From DASXIW01 sp036497785 (GTDB lineage Bacteria > Pseudomonadota > Alphaproteobacteria > Acetobacterales > Acetobacteraceae): a stretch of DNA of 21,434 nt. The position numbers were made by a program, and so were the translations under genes. The DNA lies in assembly GCA_036497785.1 (NCBI GenBank), contig DASXIW010000077.1, positions 1 through 21,434 of the forward strand, given 5' to 3'. Position 1 is the stretch's first letter. The number at the start of each line of letters is the position of its first letter. Positions 7,502 through 14,548 of the stretch are shown here, piece by piece. Under the pieces are notes generated by a model. It saw nothing but the letters and a program-made list of their open reading frames with translations. It searched no databases and was not told where the DNA came from.

Positions 7502-8635
7502 TCAGTCTCCCAGCGTCGCCAGCAGCCCCGCCATCAGCCGCCCGCGCCGCGCCAGGCTGTCCACCAGGATGTGCTCCTCAAGCGTATGTCCGCCGCCACC
7601 CAGCACGCCCAGGCCATCCAGCGTCGGAATCCCCATCGCGCCGGTGAAATTCCCGTCCGACCCGCCGCCGGCGCTGCCATGCGGCATGTCGAAGCCCAAT
7701 CCCCGAGCCACCCCGCGCGCATGCTCGTACAGCGCCATCGTGCCGACATCCGGCTCCCATACCGGCCGCGTCACGCCGCGCGTTACCTGGAACCGCAAAT
7801 CGTTGCCTTGCGCGCGCAGCGCCAGCATGGCGGCCACGCCCCGGTCCAGATCCTCCTGGCGCTTGGCCATGCTCAGCGCCTCGCCGGTGCAGGTGGTCGC
7901 CACGCAATTCACCCAATGGCCACCATGGACCACCCCCACGCTGAAGGTGCAGTCCTCGGTCGTCATGTCCTCGATCGCCACGATCTGCCGGGCCATTTCG
8001 CGAATCGCCGAACGACCCTCACCCAGCCGTGCCCCGGCATGGCTCGGCCGCCCGGTCGCTTCAAGGTTGAACCGCGCAATGGCGTATCGTCCCGTCACCA
8101 CGCCATCGTCCGCACGACCGGGCTCTGGCACAAGCACGAACCGCGCCCGCGACGCCTCGGCCTCGATCAGGTCGCGCGTGCTCGGGCTGCCCACCTCCTC
8201 ATCGCTGGTGAACAGGATCGTCACCGGCAGCTTCGTTGCGATCCCGGTGCGCGCGAGCTGGCGCAGCGCCTCCAGGCACAGATAATTGCCGCCCTTCATG
8301 TCGTAGACGCCAGGCCCGAAGCACCGCACGCCCTCCCGTCGCCACGGTAGCCGTGCCAGCGTGCCGATGGGATGGATGGTGTCGAAATGCCCCATCACCA
8401 GAATGCCCGGCCCGGCATGGTCGTGCGGGAAGCGCGCGCGCACGCAGTCACCAAATCCCATGCGGCCGGGCACCCGCTCCACCGTCGCCCCCATGATCTG
8501 AAGATCACGCGACGCCAGATCCATCATCCGCCCCACCGCGCCGGCATCCCAGGTCGGGCTCTCGCATTCCACCCAGGGCCGCAGCCCGGCGAGCATGGCA
8601 TCGGCATCGAAGGGCAGGGCGATGGGATCCATCAT
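7502..8635 (-). CDS. M20-family metallopeptidase, glutamate carboxypeptidase (CPG2) type
   Basis: A 377-residue protein of normal family length. Zinc ligands and catalytic residues are recognisable: H83 and D85 in GHFDTIHP, D112 in VYDMKGG, E146/E147 in TSDEEVGS, E171 in VPEPGR and H350 in GGGGHTLEEH. The GRPSHAG motif marks the dimerisation domain. This is the carboxypeptidase G2/ArgE/DapE superfamily, closest in motifs to CPG2-like enzymes that remove C-terminal glutamate or split acyl-amino acids. No signal peptide is seen, so it is likely cytoplasmic. The start has two ATGs (8635 and 8632) with AGGAG at 8645-8641, and is buried in a long inverted repeat. Neighbouring exporters and an oxidoreductase suggest catabolism or detoxification of a conjugated compound. 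Confidence 0.87.
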   Translation of the reverse strand: MMDPIALPFDADAMLAGLRPWVECESPTWDAGAVGRMMDLASRDLQIMGATVERVPGRMGFGDCVRARFPHDHAGPGILVMGHFDTIHPIGTLARLPWRREGVRCFGPGVYDMKGGNYLCLEALRQLARTGIATKLPVTILFTSDEEVGSPSTRDLIEAEASRARFVLVPEPGRADDGVVTGRYAIARFNLEATGRPSHAGARLGEGRSAIREMARQIVAIEDMTTEDCTFSVGVVHGGHWVNCVATTCTGEALSMAKRQEDLDRGVAAMLALRAQGNDLRFQVTRGVTRPVWEPDVGTMALYEHARGVARGLGFDMPHGSAGGGSDGNFTGAMGIPTLDGLGVLGGGGHTLEEHILVDSLARRGRLMAGLLATLGD

Positions 8636-8702
8636 TCGGTCTCCTGTTATGCGGCGACCAGCGTTGCCCTGGCCGCCGCACCACGCAAGACCGAATGATG
8701 GA
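8628..8702 (-). promoter_or_regulatory. Nested inverted repeat covering the M20 gene start
   Basis: TCCATCATTCGGTCT (8628-8642) is perfectly complementary to AGACCGAATGATGGA (8688-8702). Inside the 45-nt spacer a second stem pairs GCGGCGACCAG (8651-8661) with CTGGCCGCCGC (8669-8679), one mismatch, around a 7-nt loop. In the minus-strand mRNA both candidate ATG codons and the edge of the AGGAG ribosome site are inside the outer stem. It could end transcription from the upstream MFS gene, hold back M20 translation, or both. Confidence 0.6.
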
Positions 8703-8727
8703 AGAAGATTACTTCATGCGGCTGGTA

Positions 8728-9972
8728 TCACGCCCCTCGCTGGGCCGGCACCAGCGCGATATTCGCCACCAGCCCGCCAATGCCCGCCAACGCGATGATC
8801 GCCGCATAAGGGAAAGCGGTCCCATTCGCGAACCAGCCCGTCGCCGCCGTCGTCAGCATGCCCATCCCGAACTGGATTGCGCCGACCAGCGCCGAGGCCG
8901 CCCCGGCCTTGCGTGGAAAGGCCGACAGCGCGCCGGCGATCGAATTGGCCACCACGGCGCCATTCATCGAAATCAGCACGAATACCGGCACCACCAGCCC
9001 GATCAGCCCGCCAAACCCGAATCGCGCATCCACCGCTACCGCCAGGCCGGAAATCGCCGTGACGACGATGCCGTAGCGCAACACAAGGTCACCACCCACG
9101 GACCCCACCAGCCGGCTGTTCAGCGCGTTCATCGCCATCATGCCCACGATGTTCAGCCCGAACAGCCAGCCATAGGTCTGCGGCGGCACGTGGTACAGGG
9201 TGATATAGGCGAACGGCGTCCCCGCCAGATACGCATAGGCCGCGCCATAGAAGAAGCCGCTGGCCAGCCCGTACCCAAGCAGCCGCCGCTGGCCGAGCAA
9301 CTGGATATAGCCGACCACCATTTCCGACACGCGCAGCTGTGTCCGGTTGTCCGGCCGCAGCGTCTCGCGAATGGTGAGCAGCCCGGCCAGCCCGGCCAGT
9401 CCCAGCACGGCCTGCACCCAGAAAATGCCCTGCCACGTCCAATGCACCAGCACGAAACCGCCCAGAATCGGCCCCAGCAACGGTGCAATGCTCATCACCA
9501 GGATCAGCACGGACAGCATCCGCGCCGCCTTCTCCCGCGTGTAGAGGTCGCGCACCATGGCGCGCGCCAGCACCGGTCCGGAAGCCGCCCCGAAGGCCTG
9601 AAACAGCCGCCAGGCGATCATATGTCCCACCGTGCCGGACATGGCGCAGGCCGCCGATCCCAGGGCGAACAGCGCCAGCCCGATCGCCGCCGGAATGCGC
9701 CGCCCGTAGCGGTCGCCGATCGGCCCCCAGATCAGCTGCCCGCCACAAAATCCCGCCAGAAACGTCGTCAGCGTCAGCTGCACCGTCGCGACACTCACGC
9801 CGAACGCCTCGCCCAGCGTCGGCAGCGCCGGCAGATACATATCCGTGGACAACGATCCCAGGCTCATCAGCGCGCTCAGCGCCAGCAGCAGCCGCAGCGG
9901 TGGCTTGCCCTCAACAGACGCCCCGCGGGCGGTCGGCAACACTTGCGGCACGGCGGGAATGGCGTCTGACAT
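8728..9972 (-). CDS. Bcr/CflA-family MFS drug exporter
   Basis: A 414-residue, 12-helix transporter. The frame is open to 10098, but ATG 9972 (MSDAIPAVPQ) is preferred because the upstream part is Arg-rich and overlaps the ABC gene. The helix 1 motif LMSLGSLSTDMYLPALPTLG is typical of the Bcr/CflA/multidrug DHA1 group, as is the loop motif WGPIGDRYGRR and the helix 4-5 region ARAMVRDLYTREKAARML. Such proteins expel drugs or small metabolites by proton antiport at the inner membrane. An imperfect palindrome GCGC-G-AATATT-G-GCGC sits just upstream (9976-9991). The ribosome site is weak. It lies 82 bases after the ABC exporter on the same strand and 92 bases before the M20 gene. Confidence 0.87.
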   Translation of the reverse strand: MSDAIPAVPQVLPTARGASVEGKPPLRLLLALSALMSLGSLSTDMYLPALPTLGEAFGVSVATVQLTLTTFLAGFCGGQLIWGPIGDRYGRRIPAAIGLALFALGSAACAMSGTVGHMIAWRLFQAFGAASGPVLARAMVRDLYTREKAARMLSVLILVMSIAPLLGPILGGFVLVHWTWQGIFWVQAVLGLAGLAGLLTIRETLRPDNRTQLRVSEMVVGYIQLLGQRRLLGYGLASGFFYGAAYAYLAGTPFAYITLYHVPPQTYGWLFGLNIVGMMAMNALNSRLVGSVGGDLVLRYGIVVTAISGLAVAVDARFGFGGLIGLVVPVFVLISMNGAVVANSIAGALSAFPRKAGAASALVGAIQFGMGMLTTAATGWFANGTAFPYAAIIALAGIGGLVANIALVPAQRGA

Positions 9973-10054
9973 GGCGCGCGAATATTGGCGCGTATTGTGC
10001 GGTGCACAAAGACAAATTGCCGCGAACCGGCCTTGCAAAATCAGCTGGGCCGCA

Positions 10055-11827
10055 TCACCCCGCCGGCGCCTCATGCGCCACCCCGTACTGGGCCTCATGC
10101 AGCCGCCGATACGCGCCCCCGGCCGCGATCAGCTCGGTATGCCGTCCCTGTTCGGCCACCCCGTTCTCATCCACGACGACGATCCGGTCCGCATTCTGGA
10201 TCGTCGCCAGCCGATGCGCGATCACCAGCGTCGTCCGCCCCCGCGCCAGTTCCGCCAGCGCAGCCTGGATGGCGCGCTCCGTCTCGGTATCCAGCGCCGA
10301 GGTCGCCTCATCCAGGATCAGGATCGCCGGGTTCTTCAGGAACATCCGCGCGATCGCCAGGCGCTGCTTCTGCCCGCCCGACAGCTTCACCCCACGCTCG
10401 CCGATCACCGTGTCCAGCCCGTCCGGCAGGGCCGCGATGGTCGCGTCCAGCTGCGCCCGCCGCGCCGCGTCGCGGATCTCCGCCTCATCAGCGCCCAGCC
10501 GGCCATAGGCGATATTCTCCCGCATCGTGCCGGCGAACAAGAACACGTCCTGCTGGACGATGCCGATCTGGCTGCGCAATGCGGCGAGGGTCATCCCGCG
10601 TATGTCAATCCCGTCAATGGTGATCCGCCCCGCATTCACCTCGTAGAAACGTGGCAGCAATGTGCAGATCGTGGTCTTCCCCGCACCGGAAGGCCCGACA
10701 AACGCCACCGTCTCCCCCGCGGCGATCTCCAGCTCCACCCGGTCCAGCACCAGCCGTTCGGCGCTGTAGCCGAAGCTCACACCCTCATAGCGTATCCGCC
10801 CCTTGAGCCCGGACACGGCCACCGCCCCCGGCGCGTCCACGATGTCGGGCTCGGTGTCCAGCAGCTCGGTATAGCGCCTGAAGCCGGCGATCCCCTTCGG
10901 ATAGGTCTCGATCACCGCGTTGATCTTCTCGACAGGCCGGAAGAACACCCCGATCAGCAGCAGGAAGCTGACAAAGCCGCCTTCGCTCAACTCGCCATGC
11001 AGCACGAAATACGTGCCGGCGATCATCACCAGTATCTGGGTCAGCCGCATGCTCAGATAGCTCAGCGAGGTGCTGGCCGCCATGATGCGGTAGCCCTCCA
11101 GCTTGGTCGCCCGGTACTGCGCGTTGTCCCGCGCGAAAAGCTTCCGCTCATGCTCCTCGTTGGCGAAGGCCTGCACCACCCGCATGCCGCCGACATTCTC
11201 CTCAATGCGCGCGTTGAACTGTCCCACCCGCGCGAACAGCGCCCGAAACGCCCGCGTCATCCGCCCGCCATAGCGGCTGGACAGCAGGGCCGAGGCTGGC
11301 ACGATCACCGTGGTGATCAGCGCCAGCTTCACGTTCACCGCATACATCAGCCCGAAGGCGCCAACGAAAGTCATGATGGCGATGAACAGATCCTCGGGCC
11401 CGTGATGGGCCAGTTCGCCCACCTCCTCCAGATCCTTGGTCACCCGCGCGACCAGATGCCCGGTCTTCTGGTTGTCGTAGAAGCGGAACGACAGTTTCTG
11501 CAGATGGTCGAAGCTGCGCCGCCGCATCTCGGTCTCGATGTTGATCCCAAGCACGTGCCCCCAATAGGTCACCACCACCATCAGGCCGGTGTTCAACAGA
11601 TAGATCGACAGCAATCCGCCTGACGCCAACAGGATCAACCCCCAATCCTGCCCCGGCAGCAACCTGTCCACGAAGCTGCGCACCGCCACCGGAAACCCCA
11701 GCTCCAGCAGGCCGGAGATCACCGCACAGCCGAAATCCAGCCCGAACAACCCCAGATGGGGCCGGTAATAGCAGAAAAAGCGCCGCATCAGGCGCCACCC
11801 GGAAACACTGTGATCCATATGCATCAT
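10055..11827 (-). CDS. ABC-type multidrug/lipid exporter, fused membrane and ATPase domains
   Basis: A 590-residue half-transporter that would work as a homodimer. Residues about 15-315 hold the six-helix ABC exporter domain, including FDHLQKLSFRFYDNQKTGHL typical of MsbA/LmrA-like proteins. The ATPase has Walker A GPSGAGKTT (378-386), Q-loop IVQQDVFLF, signature LSGGQKQR (482-489), Walker B ILILDEATSALD and H-loop H538 in VIAHRLAT. All catalytic motifs are intact. The start could be any of the first three in-frame Met codons; none has a strong ribosome site. It is the first gene of the minus-strand run and is divergent from the truncated DUF4239-type gene. The substrate is not determinable. 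Confidence 0.88.
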   Translation of the reverse strand: MMHMDHSVSGWRLMRRFFCYYRPHLGLFGLDFGCAVISGLLELGFPVAVRSFVDRLLPGQDWGLILLASGGLLSIYLLNTGLMVVVTYWGHVLGINIETEMRRRSFDHLQKLSFRFYDNQKTGHLVARVTKDLEEVGELAHHGPEDLFIAIMTFVGAFGLMYAVNVKLALITTVIVPASALLSSRYGGRMTRAFRALFARVGQFNARIEENVGGMRVVQAFANEEHERKLFARDNAQYRATKLEGYRIMAASTSLSYLSMRLTQILVMIAGTYFVLHGELSEGGFVSFLLLIGVFFRPVEKINAVIETYPKGIAGFRRYTELLDTEPDIVDAPGAVAVSGLKGRIRYEGVSFGYSAERLVLDRVELEIAAGETVAFVGPSGAGKTTICTLLPRFYEVNAGRITIDGIDIRGMTLAALRSQIGIVQQDVFLFAGTMRENIAYGRLGADEAEIRDAARRAQLDATIAALPDGLDTVIGERGVKLSGGQKQRLAIARMFLKNPAILILDEATSALDTETERAIQAALAELARGRTTLVIAHRLATIQNADRIVVVDENGVAEQGRHTELIAAGGAYRRLHEAQYGVAHEAPAG

Positions 11828-11946
11828 CTACAGGATCGGCAGTGTACGGCCAAGCGCCGCAATATCAATCAATACGCCTTAAGACTGATCTTTCATTTTG
11901 CATTCGGACGATATAATTATTCCTAGCGAAGAAATGGTCGAACGAC

Positions 11947-12264
11947 ATGCTGTTTTTGACCACCAAGCCACTTTGGATATCCGGCCTCATCCTTGTCGGC
12001 CTGACCACAATCGTCGCGATGCTCGGCCCCGTATGCGTGCGCCGCCGAATCGGCCTGGACCGGCTAGCCATAAACAACGAGGTCGCCGGCTTCAAGTTTG
12101 CGACCATCGGGGTGCTTTACGCCGTGTTGCTCGCCTTCACGGTGATTCTCGTCTGGGAAAGATTCAGCGACGCGGAAGCCGACGTCGCACAGGAGGCCGG
12201 TCAACGATGTCCTCACTGCGATATGCTTCTTGCAGATATCACGAAATCTAAAGTGCCAAAGTAG
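11947..12264 (+). pseudogene. Truncated DUF4239 (bestrophin-like) membrane protein gene
   Basis: The first 85 residues look like the start of a DUF4239 protein: a membrane helix (WISGLILVGLTTIVAMLGP), the conserved NNEVAGFKFATIGVLYAVLL segment, and ERFSDAEADVAQEAG. Full proteins of this family run to roughly 250 residues; here homologous-looking sequence ends at about codon 85, followed by 20 unrelated residues and a stop. Neither other frame continues the family, so a deletion or rearrangement removed the rest. It ends 2 bases before the stop of the convergent broken ATP-grasp-like gene. A TATAAT hexamer at 11912-11917 suggests the original promoter persists, without a clear -35. Confidence 0.6.
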
Positions 12265-12266
12265 TG

Positions 12267-13518
12267 CTAGTAACCAGCTACCAACCGCCCCAGCGCAGCC
12301 ATCAACCGCGCATCATCCGCCGGCACATCCAAGTGCTCCGCCCCCCCGTCCGCCGCATCCGGGTCTCGCATCCAATCCTGCGGAAACAGCGCCACCGTCG
12401 TCTCCTTCGTCGCCCGCTGCCGCACCGGAGGCGCCCCCGTCACCGCGGCCAGCAGCGCCATGAACAAATCCCCCGGCCAGATGCCCCAGATGGGCAAGCG
12501 GCGTCGGCCGTGGCGTGAACTTCCGAAACCACAATTTCCCGTTCGCCTCGTCGCGCACGAAATCCAGCCCCGCGAATCCGGTGAACCCGCCACGTGCCAC
12601 CAGCCGGCGCGCGATCCCGGCCATCTCGGCGTCCTGCACCAGGCGCACCACCGTGCTCGTCCCCAGCGGCTCCGGATGCACCACCTCCGCTACGGCGGAC
12701 AGCCCGCCCAATGCCCGTCCCTCGAACGCCACCACGCAATGGCTCGCCATCCGCCCTGGCACTAGCGCCTCAATGGAAAGGGCAGGGCCGTCCTGGGGCA
12801 GGACAGTCAGGTCGCCGGGCAGATGGTACAGCGTCAGCACCGTCCACAACGCCTGCGCCAGCCGCGTCTTCAGCCCGGGCCGCGCATCCATCTCCGCGGT
12901 GAACGTGGCGTAGGCGGCATGCAATTCCTCGCGCGTGCGGCACATAACCGCCCCCACGCCGCCGGCGCGCTCGTCGCGGGTCAGCACCACCGGCCAACCA
13001 TGCTCGTCGGCGAACCGCATCGCCGCCTGCCCATAGGGCACGGTCATGCTGGGCGGAGAGGGCACACCCATCGCCTCCACCAGCTTTGCGCGCCTGCGCG
13101 CGGTGGGACCGCATCGGGAAGCTGCGCGCATCGCCCAATGAGCGCAGCAGCAGCTCGCGAATGGCCGGCGACAGCGTGAGCGGCAACTGCCGCAACGGCC
13201 CGCGCAGCCCAGCCCACCCCCGTGCAGCCCAGCCCACCCCGTCGCCATGTTCTGCAGCAGAACCGCCGCCGCCTCTTCGCACGGCAACACCGGCCGCGGT
13301 TCGAAATCGGTCATCACCCGCATGATGTTCTTCAGCAGGCCCAGCCGAACATGGCGGATCGAGAGTGGAAAGCGGTAGTCGATGAAACTGGACTGCGCCA
13401 GCAATCCTGCCGGCTCCCCCAGCAGCCCCACTTCGAATCCGGCCTTCTGCAACGCGTGCGGCAGCCACGTCGGGCCGAACCAGTCGGACAGGGAGAGCAG
13501 CAGGATTCGCGGGCGCAT
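12267..13518 (-). pseudogene. ATP-grasp-like enzyme gene broken by three frame changes
   Basis: The gene starts at ATG 13518 (MRPRILLLSLSDWFGPTWLP) after an AGAGGCG ribosome site. Coherent sequence runs to about 13243 and then changes frame at a 20-bp tandem duplication. The middle piece (LPLTLSPAIRELLLRSLGDARSFP) is in a second frame. The original frame returns near 13095 (AKLVEAMGVPSPPSMTVPYGQAAMRFADEHGWPVVL), and a third change at a C5 run (12470-12474) is needed to reach DLFMALLAAV and the stop at 12267. The pattern of a substrate-binding start, VVLTRDERAGGVG and later FTGFAGLDFVRDEANGKLWF is typical of ATP-grasp ligases. The substrate is unknown. Either the gene is decaying or the sequence has indel errors. 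Confidence 0.65.
13204..13242. repeat. 20-bp tandem duplication causing a frame change
   Basis: Two adjacent copies of GCAGCCCAGCCCACCCC(C)GT lie at 13204-13223 (20 bp) and 13224-13242 (19 bp). They coincide with the first frame change in the ATP-grasp-like pseudogene. A +20 insertion shifts the frame by two, and a +1 change near 13095 restores it. Confidence 0.7.
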
Positions 13519-13604
13519 GGAACGCCTCTGTGGCCGCCGCCGCACAACGACAAGGCCCTCGCAGAAAGCCCGGCCGCTTGGTCACGATGCCAAACGTATC
13601 GATT

Positions 13605-13621
13605 ACGCAAACTTTTTGCGT
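13605..13621. promoter_or_regulatory. Inverted repeat ACGCAA...TTGCGT, possible activator site
   Basis: ACGCAA-ACTTT-TTGCGT is a 17-bp dyad with the same CGCAA/TTGCG half-sites as the nearby 13-bp palindrome but wider spacing. It lies about 100 bases upstream of the -24 element of the STAS operon, a usual distance for a sigma-54 enhancer site. Confidence 0.4.
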
Positions 13622-13631
13622 GCATCTTGCC

Positions 13632-13644
13632 TCGCAATTTGCGA
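13632..13644. promoter_or_regulatory. Palindrome TCGCAATTTGCGA, enhancer-site candidate
   Basis: A perfect 6-bp dyad around a central base, 71 bases upstream of the sigma-54 promoter of the STAS-Hpt-regulator operon. Close relatives occur at 16113-16125 and 16889-16901, all around genes of this module, so it is the best candidate binding site for the NtrC-class regulator encoded at 14549. Confidence 0.55.
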
Positions 13645-13714
13645 TGAAAGGCTAGTGAATATGCAACGGTCCTCCCTAATTGCGTCCAGAAGCCGCTCTA
13701 TTTTGCGAAAAGCA

Positions 13715-13730
13715 TGGCACGAGCCTTGCG
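13715..13730 (+). promoter_or_regulatory. Sigma-54 (-24/-12) promoter of the STAS operon
   Basis: TGGCACG-AGCC-TTGCG matches the TGGCACG-N4-TTGC consensus at every fixed base, with exactly ten bases between GG and GC. Transcription would start near 13741, giving a leader of about 60 bases before the STAS ATG at 13804. Confidence 0.85.
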
Positions 13731-13803
13731 TTGCCCGCCTTCGGAACGGGTTTTCGACCGGATTTTCTGCCGGTTACGATCGCGCAACGCAGGGGTATCG
13801 AGC

Positions 13804-14160
13804 ATGTTCGAGCGGATCGAGAGTGATGGTGGCAGCGTACGCCTGAGGCTCAAGGGGGTCCTCGACGGCGCCATCTGGGAAGGGCTGCGGGAGGGTCTGG
13901 AGCGCATCGCGGCGGCGCCGAGCGGCGATGTCGTGCTGGATCTGACCAACGTGTCCTTCATTGACGGCCCCGCGATCGGGGCGATCGCCTTCCTGGTCCA
14001 GCGGCTGACCGACAAGGGACGCAAGCTTACCCTGGACGGCGTGTCGGGACAGCCTTTGGCGATCTTGCGCGATCTCGGCCTGAGCCGGGTGCTGCGGCTT
14101 CCCGAAACAACTGGGCAGGCGCCATGCAATTTGACGCCCTCGACAGCTGGTGCAGGCTGA
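13804..14160 (+). CDS. STAS-domain protein (anti-sigma antagonist-like)
   Basis: A 118-residue single-domain protein. ATG 13804 (MFERIESDGG) is preferred over an upstream in-frame ATG at 13714 because that one overlaps the sigma-54 promoter. The STAS core is visible in GDVVLDLTNVSFIDGPAIGAIAFL. In classical SpoIIAA/RsbV proteins the loop reads F-I-D-S-S and its Ser is phosphorylated; here it is F-I-D-G-P (53-56), so the phosphorylation site is missing. It therefore probably acts as a phosphorylation-independent binding module. It is the first gene of an operon with an Hpt protein and an NtrC-class regulator. Its partner, possibly the regulator or an absent kinase, is not known. Confidence 0.8.
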   Translation: MFERIESDGGSVRLRLKGVLDGAIWEGLREGLERIAAAPSGDVVLDLTNVSFIDGPAIGAIAFLVQRLTDKGRKLTLDGVSGQPLAILRDLGLSRVLRLPETTGQAPCNLTPSTAGAG

Positions 14161-14176
14161 GCGAAATGACCGGACG

Positions 14177-14527
14177 ATGACAACAATGACCATCGAACGC
14201 GGCTTCGCTGCCCAACTGGCCGAGGATCTGACGCCCGAGGATGTGCGGCTGGTGCTGCAGGTTTTCCGCGCCGATCTCGACCGGCTGAGCGAAGTCATGC
14301 GTGTGGCCGCCGCCGCGGGGGATGTCGGCACCTTCCGCCGCGTGGCCCACAGCCTGGCCGGCGCGGTGGGTGCGAGCGAACTGGAGCAGGCGTGCCGGGT
14401 GGCGATGAGCCGCGCCGATATCGGGCCGCTGGCGTTGCCCGCCGTGTCCGGCGAGATTGGCCGCCTTTGTGCGGCGCCGTTGACCGAGCTTGCCGCCTTT
14501 GTCGCCGATCTGGATGCCAAGGGCTGA
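14177..14527 (+). CDS. Histidine phosphotransfer (Hpt) domain protein
   Basis: A 116-residue helical protein with the Hpt motif RRVAHSLAGAVGASELEQACR; H58 is the phosphate-accepting residue. The position usually held by Lys after H-x-L is Ala here. It would relay phosphate between a kinase receiver and another receiver, most simply that of the response regulator at 14549. The start is uncertain: GTG 14150 overlaps the STAS stop by 11 bases and would couple translation, whereas ATG 14177 and ATG 14186 are later choices without strong ribosome sites. It is the middle gene of the operon; the gap to the regulator is 21 bases. Confidence 0.8.
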   Translation: MTTMTIERGFAAQLAEDLTPEDVRLVLQVFRADLDRLSEVMRVAAAAGDVGTFRRVAHSLAGAVGASELEQACRVAMSRADIGPLALPAVSGEIGRLCAAPLTELAAFVADLDAKG

Positions 14528-14548
14528 TGCGATGATCGTCGTTCTGAC

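Noticed and set aside
5673..8285. 870-codon plus-strand frame
   Set aside because: It is antisense to the FAD oxidoreductase and M20 genes, whose motifs are unmistakable; the reverse frame is Arg/His/Pro-rich with no domain.
9845..11623. 592-codon plus-strand frame
   Set aside because: It is antisense to the ABC exporter with intact Walker and signature motifs; an artefact of codon bias.
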